From positions 1 through 64,000 of the forward strand of contig JBBKWP010000325.1 of the NCBI GenBank assembly GCA_037968995.1: a stretch of DNA of 64,000 nucleotides, given 5' to 3'. The DNA comes from JAEXNA01 sp037968995 (GTDB taxonomy: Bacteria > Vulcanimicrobiota > Xenobia > Xenobiales > JADMJV01). Shown in pieces: positions 51,093 to 60,172 of this stretch. The translations under genes were made by a program, and so were the position numbers. How positions within the stretch are numbered: the stretch's first letter is position 1; each line of letters opens with the position of its first letter. The notes under the pieces were generated by a model. It searched no databases. It saw only the letters and a program-made list of their open reading frames with translations, and was not told the origin of the DNA.

Positions 51093-52175
51093 CTAAACCC
51101 GCTTCAGCCAAAACAGATTTTCCATAGCCGAGCCTAGAGATGCGATGTTGCGATGGTCCGTGAGATGGCTCCAAGCTTTGGCGACTTGGCCCTGCTTCAG
51201 AGCCTGGAGTCCGTCGGCGAAGGACAACGCTACGAACTGTTGCACCGACGCATCGCGGAAGCAGTCCACCATGCAGGCTTGACAACCGTCGCGAACCCTT
51301 TGGGAGCCGTCGAATTCGTCGATGTGACACATCGGTTTTTTCCAACTGTTGCATCTCCAGAGGAGCAAGTTCCAATCGAGATAGAACTGCTTCGATCCGC
51401 CAAGGCAAGGGAATTTTTCCGGTTTTGCATCGAGATGGGCGTGCATATCTTCAAGGGACGCTTTGGGGTTGAGGACCGGGAACCGCTTCTTGAGCCCCTC
51501 GACCCGATCGATCCAGTGGTGAATCTCGTCCTTGGAGAAGCTGACCAGGTCGGACTCCGAAGCGCCCAGATAGCTTGAGTCGAGGGATGTCAGGGGGAAG
51601 GAGAAGGTGACGGCCTCAAAGCCGAGTTCCCGCAGAGTCTCCGGGAGGCTGTCGAAATCCGTGAGCAGGCGGTTGAGTGTGACCGAGGCAGTGGCGCCGA
51701 TGCCAGCGGATTTGAGCGCAGGAAGGTGCTCCTTGATCTTAGTGGCCACTCCCGGCAGTCCACGATTCTTCTCGTGGGCGGTGAGGTCTTGAGAGTCGAT
51801 GGATATGATCACCCCGGAGAGTTTCGCGTCGCTGAACTTTTCGACGGTTCGCGCTGAGAGCGTGGACCCGTTGGTCACCATAAGATTCACCATTCCGAGT
51901 TGATCGGAATGCTTCAGCAGTTCTACCCAGTTCCGGTGGACGGTGGGCTCACCGCCTGTGAAAACCATGAAGCCAACATCCTGACGCCGAAGGATTTCAA
52001 GACACCGGAGACCGTCTTCTAAAGACACAGAACGCGTATGGTCCTTGGGCAGTTTGTCGCGACTGAAATTGCAGAAGTCGCAGGCGGCGTTGCAGACATT
52101 GGTTATGGCAAACTGGCACGTGGACGGACCACCGTCTCGCACGACACTCTTTAGGATATCTTTCCAACTCTTCAC
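51093..52175 (-). CDS. radical SAM protein with SPASM-like C-terminus
   Basis: The 360-residue enzyme has the cluster motif CNAACDFC (about residues 28-35), GGEPTVH and VTNGS, which place it in the radical SAM superfamily. Further Cys in CNSWKKPMC and DGCQACMVDC suggest an extra iron-sulfur cluster of the SPASM/Twitch type. The substrate is unknown. The start is GTG 52175, sharing one base with the stop of the EamA-like gene; GGAGGAG lies about 11 bases upstream. The pair with a small transporter hints at making and moving a modified lipid or sugar. Confidence 0.85.
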   Translation of the reverse strand: MKSWKDILKSVVRDGGPSTCQFAITNVCNAACDFCNFSRDKLPKDHTRSVSLEDGLRCLEILRRQDVGFMVFTGGEPTVHRNWVELLKHSDQLGMVNLMVTNGSTLSARTVEKFSDAKLSGVIISIDSQDLTAHEKNRGLPGVATKIKEHLPALKSAGIGATASVTLNRLLTDFDSLPETLRELGFEAVTFSFPLTSLDSSYLGASESDLVSFSKDEIHHWIDRVEGLKKRFPVLNPKASLEDMHAHLDAKPEKFPCLGGSKQFYLDWNLLLWRCNSWKKPMCHIDEFDGSQRVRDGCQACMVDCFRDASVQQFVALSFADGLQALKQGQVAKAWSHLTDHRNIASLGSAMENLFWLKRV

Positions 52176-52606
52176 TACCGGTCGGCTCCTCCACTGATGG
52201 TGACTAGGACTACACCGATTGTTATGACCCAAAGTCCCAACCACCTTTGTCTAGAGACCTTTTCTCCTAGCACGGGACCTGCGCAGAGACCGTTCAAGAG
52301 GTAAGTCAAGGCGGTCATGGGTAGAACCAGCGACAGATCGACCCGCGATAGGAGCGCGAGCCAGCAAAAGAAGAAAATTGATAGAAAAACAATGGCGAGT
52401 GGGATTTCGAAGGTTGTCAGAACCTTAACGAGCGTTCTATAGGCTGCCTGAAATCCATTCCATTGGACTACTCCTACCTTCTTCATGCCTTTCGCTAAAA
52501 GGAGGTCTCCTACAGTCGAGGCGGTGACCGCAAACGTTACGCTGAGCAGAAGTTGGTGAAGTTCCACGGGCCGCGCTTCGGTGATAGAGAAACGACCCCT
52601 GCGCAA
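52175..52606 (-). CDS. small EamA/DMT-type membrane protein
   Basis: The 143-residue protein has four membrane helices and resembles one half of an EamA drug/metabolite transporter, as in SMR and ArnE/ArnF proteins that act as dimers. Features are TVGDLLLAKGMKKVG, LSRVDLSLVLPMTALTYLLN and GEKVSRQRWLGLWVITIGVV. The TTG start at 52606 is uncertain; GTG 52567 would still keep all helices. It lies directly upstream of the radical SAM gene and divergent from ybeD. Confidence 0.65.
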   Translation of the reverse strand: MRRGRFSITEARPVELHQLLLSVTFAVTASTVGDLLLAKGMKKVGVVQWNGFQAAYRTLVKVLTTFEIPLAIVFLSIFFFCWLALLSRVDLSLVLPMTALTYLLNGLCAGPVLGEKVSRQRWLGLWVITIGVVLVTISGGADR

Positions 52607-52622
52607 GGGGGAGTTCAGTCAC

Positions 52623-52904
52623 ATGCAGAGAAATCGAGCACCTATGTCAGAGGAGTTGATAGAATTTCCCTGTGATTTTCCGGTGAAAGCCATGGGCTTT
52701 TCCAGCGATGATTTTGAAGAGCACGTGATCGAGATCGTTTCGCGCCACGCCAGCCTCGCGTCCCCCCGCAGCGTCAGTCTCAAGGAGTCTTCAGGCGGTC
52801 GATACCTCAGCGTGACGGTAGCCATTGAAGCGCGATCGCGAGAGCATCTCGAGCTGATCTATTCCGTTCTGAAAGAAGACGACCGCGTCGTTTACATCTT
52901 ATAG
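52623..52904 (+). CDS. ybeD: YbeD/DUF493 family protein
   Basis: A 93-residue ferredoxin-like fold protein. The sequence LIEFPCDFPVKAMG, then VIEIVSRHA, RSVSLKESSGGRYLSVTVAI and YSVLKEDDRVVYIL, is typical of YbeD. In E. coli ybeD lies between dacA and lipB, and its function is unclear. I chose ATG 52623 with AGGGGGAG nine bases upstream; ATG 52644 is possible. It is a single plus-strand gene between two minus-strand groups. Confidence 0.85.
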   Translation: MQRNRAPMSEELIEFPCDFPVKAMGFSSDDFEEHVIEIVSRHASLASPRSVSLKESSGGRYLSVTVAIEARSREHLELIYSVLKEDDRVVYIL

Positions 52905-52956
52905 CGAGGCCAGACGATGCCTGTGCGGAGGTGCTCCTTGTCGGGAAAGGTTTGTG

Positions 52957-53955
52957 TTAGGACGTCTCGACGGTGCTGTCAGACGGCCAGCGCAAGACGG
53001 CCGCAGCCCACGATAGTCCTCCGCCGAAGGCGCTAAGCAGAACGACGCCGCCGGGCGGAACCCGACCTCCAGCGACGGCTTCGCTAAGGGCCAGGGGTAC
53101 CGAGCCTGCCGAGGTGTTACCGAATCGATCAAGATTCAAGACGAACTTTTCTATGGAAATACCCCATCGTTTGGCGGCCGACTCTAGGATGCGCTGGTTG
53201 GCCTGATGAGGCACGATGACATCGACATCAGCGATCGTCAGTCCAGCCATCTTCAAGGCCCTTTCAGAGGATTCCACCATAGTGGCCGCGGCGAATCGAA
53301 ACACAGCTTTGCCGTCCATTTCGACTTTGTAATCGACTTCTTGGGAACTAGGAGCACTCGGTCCGGCCTTGATCACCAACGAAGAAAAAGACCGTCCGTC
53401 GGCGCCGTAGTCCCAACCCAATAGCATTCCGTCACCCTCGCTGGTGACAACCACGGCGCCTGCCGCATCACCGAAGAGAACCGCGGTTCGGCGATCTTGC
53501 CAGTTGGTGATTCGGGAAAGAGTGTCGCCGCCTATACAAAGAGCCCTACGAATCCTTGAAGAGCCCAGTTGAGCCGCGACAGTAAGTAGGCCGTAGATAA
53601 AGCCGGAGCAGGCGATATTGAGATCGAATGTTCCGGCACGTCGGCAGCCAAGAGCGTTGGCAATGCGACATGAGGTGGCCGGCATAAAAGTATCAGGTGT
53701 CATCGTCGCCACCAAGACAAGGTCGATGGATTCCGGCTCAAACCCCGACATTTCCAGGGCCTGCCGTCCGGCCAAGATGCCGAGGTCAGAGAGCGCTTTA
53801 TCGTCGGCCTGAATGCGACGAGTCGAGATCCCCGTTCGGGCACGGATCCACTCGTCACTCGTGTCCATCTGAGAGGCGAGTTCCACGTTGTCGACGATAC
53901 GTTCGGGGACCCCCGCACCCAAGCCTACGACACTAAGTGAAATAGGGGTGGTCAT
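52957..53955 (-). CDS. fabH: 3-oxoacyl-ACP synthase III (KAS III)
   Basis: It starts fatty acid synthesis by condensing acetyl-CoA with malonyl-ACP. The 332-residue protein has the nucleophile Cys116 in NIACSGF, His250 in PHQANQRI and Asn280 in GNTSAGS. The end, VLLSAFGGGLSWAA, is standard. It overlaps the upstream small gene by four bases. The other fab genes are not nearby, and a PPTase gene lies 8 kb away, so a role in a special acyl product is possible. Confidence 0.95.
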   Translation of the reverse strand: MTTPISLSVVGLGAGVPERIVDNVELASQMDTSDEWIRARTGISTRRIQADDKALSDLGILAGRQALEMSGFEPESIDLVLVATMTPDTFMPATSCRIANALGCRRAGTFDLNIACSGFIYGLLTVAAQLGSSRIRRALCIGGDTLSRITNWQDRRTAVLFGDAAGAVVVTSEGDGMLLGWDYGADGRSFSSLVIKAGPSAPSSQEVDYKVEMDGKAVFRFAAATMVESSERALKMAGLTIADVDVIVPHQANQRILESAAKRWGISIEKFVLNLDRFGNTSAGSVPLALSEAVAGGRVPPGGVVLLSAFGGGLSWAAAVLRWPSDSTVETS

Positions 53956-54305
53956 GCGGACTCAAGTCGGGAAAGCTCCTTTTCGATCTCAGAATCAGAT
54001 TGTGCCCAACCTAATTTGGGCTTGAGATCGCTGTCAGTCAGATCCTTCTGTACGAAGCTAAGGACTTTAAGCTTTTGAGAAATAGAATTTTTAACGCGAG
54101 TTTCCCGAGAATCAGCGGCTTCACCGCCGCCGGGAAATCGAAAACTCATAAACGGCTCAGACGATTGACCGAAAATCAGATCCAGAATTCTGAGAGTGCT
54201 CTCATTCCACTGATCGTAGAGATCATAGTCGAGGTCATTCAATAGATTTTCACCGACCTTATAAAGTCGGTCAACTTTTGCGATGGCGCCGTCTTGGTCT
54301 AACAT
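53952..54305 (-). CDS. small acidic protein of unknown function, coupled to fabH
   Basis: A 117-residue soluble, mostly helical protein that I do not recognise. It contains VDRLYKVGENLLNDLDYDLY and QKLKVLSFVQKDLTDSDLKP. The ATG at 54305 has GGAGG four bases upstream, so it is likely real; the longer upstream frame is not needed. It overlaps fabH by four bases (ATGA) and could be an accessory protein for FabH or the preceding methyltransferase. Confidence 0.65.
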   Translation of the reverse strand: MLDQDGAIAKVDRLYKVGENLLNDLDYDLYDQWNESTLRILDLIFGQSSEPFMSFRFPGGGEAADSRETRVKNSISQKLKVLSFVQKDLTDSDLKPKLGWAQSDSEIEKELSRLESA

Positions 54306-54363
54306 TCTACCTCCGAAACAGGAGAAAATGCACGAGGCATTCTCGCACAAAATTGCGATGCAA

Positions 54364-56019
54364 TCATGGAATATCCTGCTTTTCCTCGGCCGACTCAGCC
54401 AGAATATGTCTTCGCGTCTTCTCAACCCAAGCTTCCGCATCTCTGTAGTCCGGGTCGAACATCAGGGCTTGGGCGAAAGCCTGCTCTGCCTTCTTCCAGT
54501 TTTGGCGATAGAACCAACCGAGTCCGATGTTGAAGTAAGTTTTAGGGTCTGGGCCGAACTGCTCCAAGGAGAGTTCGAAGGCCTGATGGGAAAGCACGTA
54601 GTTCTCGATGCGATAAGCGACTCGGCCGATTTCAAAGGCCATGTCCACGTCCTCACCCACGGGAAACACTGCCACCAGGCATCGGTGGAGTACGGACTCA
54701 AGTTCGGCCATGGCCTCTTCTTCGATCTCTTCGTCGTCGAGGCCAATGAGGATATGATCAGAGAGTTCATAGAAGACCTGAGGGTCGAACCCGGCAAGAC
54801 GCAATAAGTCGAGGGATAAACGCAGACTCGGTCGCCCAATAGCCTCGTCCACGCTTTCCTTAATCCGGAAGCGGTCAACCGCGTGAAAGGCTTCCAAAGA
54901 TTTCATTCGGTAGCCCATTTCCATGAAATTCTGGGGAAACGCCGTTCCAACGGCGGGAACGATGAGGTGGGAAAGGTCCAATGTTCCGTCTCGAGCACTG
55001 GTGTGCCAACCGAGTCCACCCCACTCTTCAGCCAACCAACCGAGTGCGTGGACGTTCGCATTGAAAGAGAAGCCGCCACCATGTGGCACCAATTCAGGTT
55101 CTTCGAGGTCTCTTAACTGGGACTCGTTAACGAACGCCTTGTCGGCCACCAAGAGGACTGCGCCAATTTCACTCCAGCCGCGAAGCCGGTCGAGAAACTT
55201 CATGGAGCCTGTGGGGAAGGGGAAGTAGGTGTCCACGAAACCTTTGTAGCGTCCAAGAACTGTGCGCCATTCTTCCGTCAGAGTGCTCATCTGGTCGGCT
55301 CGATAATTGAAAGTGAGCTTGATTTTCTCACCAAGGTCCTCGACTCTACGAGGATCCTGCCCCTCCTTGAGTCCCCGCACCGAGACGGTCGCGCAGCCTA
55401 AGGTCATACTGTCTTGGTAGAATCGCACCAAGTCGTATGGCAGGGAATCGAGTACATAGTTAGTGACCACGAAAACGGGGTTGCTGCTGGGACCTTCGGG
55501 CCGCGCTGAAGGTTCTGGCCAGGCGTTTGGGCGCAAATCGGTGGAAATGTCGAACAGGCTCAAACGCAGTCGACCGCTAGAAAAATAGGGGAGAAGTTGC
55601 GGCTGCAACGATAAAAATTTGAGACCTTTGGCCCCCAGTTCTCCGAGTTCTAGCGTGAAACGATACCCTTCGGGGTGAAAGATCTTGCTGCGCTCTTCTA
55701 ATCGTTCGAGTTCGCGAAGAAGAAAGTAGGCGTGGCGACCGGTTCCTGGACCGATCTCGTAGACCTCGATCGGGACCTCTCGGGTGAGGAGGCCCATCCG
55801 ATGGAAGTCCCTGACCAGAACGAAGATGCTTTCAGCCCATTCTGCCGCCAGAAGTGGAGTGTTAGTAATGTGGAAGGGGATGTCGCCATCCGTCCAAACT
55901 GCGACGCCTCCATCTTGGTAGTAGGCTTTCATCCAGTCCCACAGCACAGATCGGCTGAGCGGAACGTCTCGCTCAACGACGCGCGGTGGAATCTTTGGTG
56001 TTTTGGTGGCTCTGGACAT
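54364..56019 (-). CDS. SAM-dependent methyltransferase (MidA/NDUFAF7-like) with C-terminal TPR
   Basis: The 551-residue protein has a SAM-binding motif VYEIGPGTGRHAYFLLREL (about 86-105). It also has VTNYVLDSLPYDLVRF in the position of the motif found in MidA/NDUFAF7 arginine methyltransferases. The C-terminal 80 residues carry TPR-like repeats (DPKTYFNIGLGWFYRQNWKK, AEQAFAQALMFDPDY). The substrate is unknown. The start ATG 56019 overlaps by two bases the start of the divergent GNAT gene. It heads the minus-strand group with the small protein and fabH. Confidence 0.7.
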   Translation of the reverse strand: MSRATKTPKIPPRVVERDVPLSRSVLWDWMKAYYQDGGVAVWTDGDIPFHITNTPLLAAEWAESIFVLVRDFHRMGLLTREVPIEVYEIGPGTGRHAYFLLRELERLEERSKIFHPEGYRFTLELGELGAKGLKFLSLQPQLLPYFSSGRLRLSLFDISTDLRPNAWPEPSARPEGPSSNPVFVVTNYVLDSLPYDLVRFYQDSMTLGCATVSVRGLKEGQDPRRVEDLGEKIKLTFNYRADQMSTLTEEWRTVLGRYKGFVDTYFPFPTGSMKFLDRLRGWSEIGAVLLVADKAFVNESQLRDLEEPELVPHGGGFSFNANVHALGWLAEEWGGLGWHTSARDGTLDLSHLIVPAVGTAFPQNFMEMGYRMKSLEAFHAVDRFRIKESVDEAIGRPSLRLSLDLLRLAGFDPQVFYELSDHILIGLDDEEIEEEAMAELESVLHRCLVAVFPVGEDVDMAFEIGRVAYRIENYVLSHQAFELSLEQFGPDPKTYFNIGLGWFYRQNWKKAEQAFAQALMFDPDYRDAEAWVEKTRRHILAESAEEKQDIP

Positions 56020-57079
56020 GGCAGGCGCAGTTTCTCCTCCCTGGTTGAATCCCTCTCAGCCTCCCCGCGCAGTTTTGAAGGCAGCACGATTCTGCGGCGC
56101 GAACGAAATTTTCGTGATAAGAGAAGCATACTCGGCCGAACGGCATCAGTCGACTTGGGAAATGGCCGCCTCAGATCTCCTCATAGGGGATCAGTTTTGC
56201 TCTTCGCCATACTGGTGTACACCGTTTGTGCATGCCTTTCGTTGTGACGCGGATCTCGTTGTGTATCAGGACTCTCAGAGCTTTGGAGTCTTCACCCAAG
56301 AAGAGAACCGCCATGGCGTCCATTATATGCCGGCCGATACAATGTGGATGTTCGGGACTCCGGTTCTGTCCGCCAATCCTTCTCGATTTTTACAAGAGTT
56401 CTGCGCGTTTTCAAGGCGTGATCGCAAAGACGTTAGCGTCGTCTCTTTAACAGGGATCTATCCGGACAGCGAACTCCTTCAGGACGCTTTTTGGCGCAGA
56501 TATCCCCACTGGGAACATCCCGTGACCGTTCGGCGGGTCGCCGATCTTACCGGTGGAGTTGAGGGCTTTATGGGGCGTCGCTCAAAAAACTTCCGTTCTC
56601 GGCTTCGTAGAACAATCAAGAAGGCAACTTCTGAAGGGATTGAGACGGAATTCATGCCCCACCGTGCCGATGGTCCCACCGTTGCAACACTTTTGGAGCG
56701 AGCCATGACACTCGAGGCACAAAGTTGGAAGGGGCTCGCGGGGATGGGGGTCGATCGTGGAGAGATGGCCCGCTTTTATGGCGAGATGATCCCGATGCTG
56801 GCGAGCAGCGGGCGTCTGCGTGGCCTGTTCTTGAAGCGTGACGGCCGAGACCTTGCGTATCTTTTTGGGGCTTCCTTCGGCGCGACGTTCCGTGGTTTAC
56901 AGTTTTCTTTTCTCGAGCCCGAACAGCAAGGACTTGGCAATGTCGCCCAATTCTCCATGATTGAGGCCGTGGTGGCAGAGGGCTCCCGCTATTATGATTT
57001 TGGACAAGACATAGCTTACAAGTCCCGCTGGGCGGAGTTGGAAGTGAGTTCATACGGATTCGGCTTTCAATACAGTTAA
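56018..57079 (+). CDS. GNAT-like acyltransferase (CelD/BcsL, Acetyltransf_6-like)
   Basis: The protein has two GNAT-like halves, as in CelD/BcsL and FemAB-related transferases. The N-terminal part has FCSSPYWCTPFVHAF, and the C-terminal part has FRSRLRRTIKKA, GRLRGLFLKRDGRDLAYLFG and YYDFGQDIAYK. Such enzymes usually transfer acyl or aminoacyl groups onto sugars. With ATG 56018 it has 353 residues, but the first 50 lack clear similarity and ATG 56162 could be the real start. It is followed closely by the HARE-HTH gene. Confidence 0.65.
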   Translation: MAGAVSPPWLNPSQPPRAVLKAARFCGANEIFVIREAYSAERHQSTWEMAASDLLIGDQFCSSPYWCTPFVHAFRCDADLVVYQDSQSFGVFTQEENRHGVHYMPADTMWMFGTPVLSANPSRFLQEFCAFSRRDRKDVSVVSLTGIYPDSELLQDAFWRRYPHWEHPVTVRRVADLTGGVEGFMGRRSKNFRSRLRRTIKKATSEGIETEFMPHRADGPTVATLLERAMTLEAQSWKGLAGMGVDRGEMARFYGEMIPMLASSGRLRGLFLKRDGRDLAYLFGASFGATFRGLQFSFLEPEQQGLGNVAQFSMIEAVVAEGSRYYDFGQDIAYKSRWAELEVSSYGFGFQYS

Positions 57080-57145
57080 GACGATGTTTTGCGGACGATG
57101 CTCTCGTTTCGCAGGGTTTCCCCGAGCAACGGAAAAAATCCGGTG

Positions 57146-58768
57146 ATGGCCCAAAAGAGTAGCTACACTGACCTTGTCCACAACATTGTTCGCGATGCCG
57201 AGGAGTCGCTCAGTCTCGAAGAGATTACCGAGCAGCTCATCGCAATGCAACCTGACAACCCACCCAAGAATCCTCGCGCCACTGTGCGCGCGGCTTTGCG
57301 CGCCAGTCACCTCATTAAACTGGCAGGGAAGAAGCGGTTTTCTTGGCTTCCAAAGTGCACCCAAGGCGCCAGAGTTCGTCACACCTTGACGCCGGCGGAA
57401 TACGATAAGCGTCAGTTCTATTGGGATGCCGAAGCGTTGGTCGTCCTGTGGCCGGCCGCCGAAGAGCCGGAAAAACGACGTGTTCGTGACAACATCGTTT
57501 GGGTCACCGAAGGAGGGGCGGAGTTCAGCTTTGACCTCCGGGAGAATGATGATCGATTGTTCAGTCAGCCGGAGGCTGACCTCTGGGCTTGGTTGAGCGA
57601 ACAGAAAGCCGAAATCGGTGACGACTTGATCATCAGCGCGACGGAACCGATGGAGCAGAAGTTTTCCGTGCGTTGGGAATCTCGCGCGGCAAGAAATACC
57701 TCACTTATCGAGGAACGCAACCGAGCCGTCAAGCGCAGAATCGAAGGATTCTTGACCACCCAGCGCGACGGGATCGCCGAGCCTAAAGAGATAGCAGCCG
57801 ATCTCTTGAGCGCTCAGTGCTATCACGACTCCGTTCCCCCTCAGTCGCTGTCCAACCTATTGCCGAAGGATGTCGTTGCGCGTTTCGGCCATATGGTGGA
57901 ACTCGACGGCTTGAAAAACGACAAAGGCTCTAACGTCATTCCTTTCCCCAATCGTTCGTCGGAATCAGGTGAGCACGTGGCGTCCCCCGAGGCCGAAGTG
58001 AAGGGCTCGTTGGAGCTGGCCATTCCGCTCAACACCGGGCAGGAACTGCCGGACGATAAGGCTTACCAGCAAGGGATGGAGATGCTCCTGGACGCGGAAA
58101 CCCCAAGTCCGGCGCTCGCCATTCATATCCTGGGCATTTCCAAGCTCTGTTCCCCCGGATACGCCTTCTTGTCTCAGACCTCTCAGTTTCGAAAAGAGGC
58201 TATGGAGTTGGCCGGACAATCCGTTATCGCCTCGGAGCGTCGTATCGCCCACGGAGTGATCGAGTCCCTGGTTACAGGCCAGGAGTTCGCCCTGGAAGAA
58301 GCCGTGGCCAACTATTTAGAGTCGCGAAGTTTCTTAGCCCGAGCCCTCTGGCACGGGGGGAGCTTTGACGAGGCCATCGAGCAGGCCATGCACTGCTTTG
58401 AGGTGGATCCCGAAGATCCGGCGGTGCGAGAAGACCTCTTCGTCATGCTGTTCGACAGCGACCGTCACGATATGGTACTCAGTCTCTTGGAGTCTTTTCC
58501 TGGCGCCTCGGTCACGGAAGACTTATACCATCGTGCTCTGTCAGCGCTCTTGGAAGAGCCGGAGTCTAAAGAAGCCACCAAACTGCTCCGTAAGGCCACC
58601 ACTCACAACCCTTATTTGGCCAGTCTATTCCTTGGGGAAGAGCCGAAGAAAGCCAAGAAGTCACAAGTGGAGGAAGCCGCCAGCTACGAAGCTGCCTACG
58701 GGTTCTTGTGGCGGCGCGAGGACTCGATTTTCGACCTATTAGAAGAAGTCGTTCTGGCGAAGCGGTAA
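57146..58768 (+). CDS. HARE-HTH (winged helix) protein with helical repeat C-terminus
   Basis: The 540-residue protein starts with a winged-helix domain (about 1-80): YTDLVHNIVRDAEESLSLEE, then NPRATVRAALRAS and GKKRFSWLP. This resembles the HARE-HTH/RpoE-delta type. The middle is beta-rich without known motifs. The C-terminal 200 residues are helical TPR-like (ALWHGGSFDEAIEQAMHCFE, VDPEDPAVREDLF) and end with NPYLASLFLGEEP. It may link DNA or RNA-polymerase binding to protein contacts; this is inference. ATG 57146 is chosen over ATG 57098 and the upstream start at 57089. Confidence 0.6.
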   Translation: MAQKSSYTDLVHNIVRDAEESLSLEEITEQLIAMQPDNPPKNPRATVRAALRASHLIKLAGKKRFSWLPKCTQGARVRHTLTPAEYDKRQFYWDAEALVVLWPAAEEPEKRRVRDNIVWVTEGGAEFSFDLRENDDRLFSQPEADLWAWLSEQKAEIGDDLIISATEPMEQKFSVRWESRAARNTSLIEERNRAVKRRIEGFLTTQRDGIAEPKEIAADLLSAQCYHDSVPPQSLSNLLPKDVVARFGHMVELDGLKNDKGSNVIPFPNRSSESGEHVASPEAEVKGSLELAIPLNTGQELPDDKAYQQGMEMLLDAETPSPALAIHILGISKLCSPGYAFLSQTSQFRKEAMELAGQSVIASERRIAHGVIESLVTGQEFALEEAVANYLESRSFLARALWHGGSFDEAIEQAMHCFEVDPEDPAVREDLFVMLFDSDRHDMVLSLLESFPGASVTEDLYHRALSALLEEPESKEATKLLRKATTHNPYLASLFLGEEPKKAKKSQVEEAASYEAAYGFLWRREDSIFDLLEEVVLAKR

Positions 58769-58772
58769 AAAA

Positions 58773-59204
58773 CTATTTGTGATCCCGCCCGAACAGCAGG
58801 GTCTCCATCTGGTCGGCCCGCCGCGAGAGTTTGACGATGAGGTCACCAAGAGATGCGGAATCAGCCTCGAACTCTCGAACCGACAAGACCGAGGTATAGA
58901 AGACGACCTTGCCGACGACGCCCACCGAGGTGTTGATCCAGGTCATATTCTGTTCTAAGAGTCGGACCAACTGCTCTTGGCTACATCGTTCGACGCTGAC
59001 CAGCGGTGAGATCACGCGAATAAAGTTGATACTGTCTTCGTCTTCAAGGTAGAGGCGGATCTGTTGTTCCCGTAGCCCTTTGTCCATCTTAACTACTGCT
59101 GAGCACTCTGTCTCACTGGGATCTTCGCCGTGATGAATCTCAAACTGGAAGTACTCTCGGTCAAAATAGTCTTCCAAGGTCTCTGTGATCGTGTTCCAAA
59201 TCAT
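58773..59204 (-). CDS. YbjN-domain protein
   Basis: A 143-residue protein with the YbjN (T3SS-chaperone-like) fold: LEDYFDREYFQFEIHHGED, then VVKMDKGLREQQIRLYL and LLEQNMTWINTSVGVVGKV. YbjN proteins have been linked to stress and motility regulation, but their mechanism is unknown. The ATG at 59204 has GGAG six bases upstream and overlaps the glycosyltransferase gene by four bases. A longer upstream frame has no YbjN similarity. Confidence 0.75.
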   Translation of the reverse strand: MIWNTITETLEDYFDREYFQFEIHHGEDPSETECSAVVKMDKGLREQQIRLYLEDEDSINFIRVISPLVSVERCSQEQLVRLLEQNMTWINTSVGVVGKVVFYTSVLSVREFEADSASLGDLIVKLSRRADQMETLLFGRDHK

Positions 59205-60172
59205 GGCGACTCCGTTCCTCGGCGCATCTCTTTGAAATAGTGAATGGTGGAAAGCTGCTTTAAACACCAGGATTGATGTCGCGAAAGAGGCTTTTCGGGT
59301 TCTAAAGGTCTTTTGCCCAGACCGAGGCGATTTCGACAATACTTCTCTAGAATTCGACCTGAGTTTGTAAAGCCGGCCCAAGCTAAGCGGGGCGGATGGG
59401 TACCGGTGGAGAATCTCGTTCTCTGCCGAGGATGCATCTTGATGTAGTGCATAGCTGTTCGCGCCTTCGCTTCGGCCTGACGCAAGGCTCCTTCGATGTT
59501 GGCCGAGGTGGGCGGCTTTTTGATATGGTAGCCTACGGCTTTATAGTTGGTCTGACGAGAAAGGCCGATAGCCATCAAGCGCAACCCTAGTTCTTGATCT
59601 TCCCAACCGTACTCTTTAAAGCTCTCGTCGAAAAGGCCGGCCTCCAGCAGATGCTCGACTCGGACGCTGACATTGCTTGTCCAGAAGAATGAAGTGGAGA
59701 TATCGGCCATGGTGAATTTAGGCTTCTCAGGAATCTCCGCGGTCTCCACGTGATTTACCCATCCGTTGACCACGCACATCGAGTGCCGGTCGTGGCTGCG
59801 CAGATGCTCTTCTAAGAGGCGGTGGTCGGCCAAGACGTCATCGTCGATGTAAAGCATGATTCTGCCTTGGCTGAGTCGTATTCCGTGGTTGCGTGCCGCG
59901 GCCAAAGCCGAATGCTCTTGATAGCCGTAAGTTAAGCGATAAGGGGCGTCGAAGGCTTCAATCATCGCGGCGGTTTCGTCGGTTGACCCGTCGTCGATCA
60001 CGACCACCTCGTAGCGGTCGGGATGAATCGACTGGTCCGCCAGCGAGCTCAGCACCAGTCTTAAGGTCGAGTGCCGATTGCGACTGCACAGACCAACCGT
60101 GATCTCTCGGTCGGCCACCCGGGATGCCGCTGTGTCGGTGATGCTTTCTTCGGAAATATTAGCTGTGTTCAT
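59201..60172 (-). CDS. family 2 glycosyltransferase (first of a pair)
   Basis: A cytoplasmic 323-residue GT-A enzyme with no membrane helix. Motifs are VGLCSRNRHSTLRLVLSSL, VVIDDGSTDETAA and the metal-binding YIDDDV (DxD). A WEDQELGLRLMAIG block follows. The donor and acceptor sugars cannot be told. It overlaps the second glycosyltransferase by 14 bases and the YbjN gene by four. The two enzymes share layout and likely arose by duplication. Confidence 0.88.
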   Translation of the reverse strand: MNTANISEESITDTAASRVADREITVGLCSRNRHSTLRLVLSSLADQSIHPDRYEVVVIDDGSTDETAAMIEAFDAPYRLTYGYQEHSALAAARNHGIRLSQGRIMLYIDDDVLADHRLLEEHLRSHDRHSMCVVNGWVNHVETAEIPEKPKFTMADISTSFFWTSNVSVRVEHLLEAGLFDESFKEYGWEDQELGLRLMAIGLSRQTNYKAVGYHIKKPPTSANIEGALRQAEAKARTAMHYIKMHPRQRTRFSTGTHPPRLAWAGFTNSGRILEKYCRNRLGLGKRPLEPEKPLSRHQSWCLKQLSTIHYFKEMRRGTESP

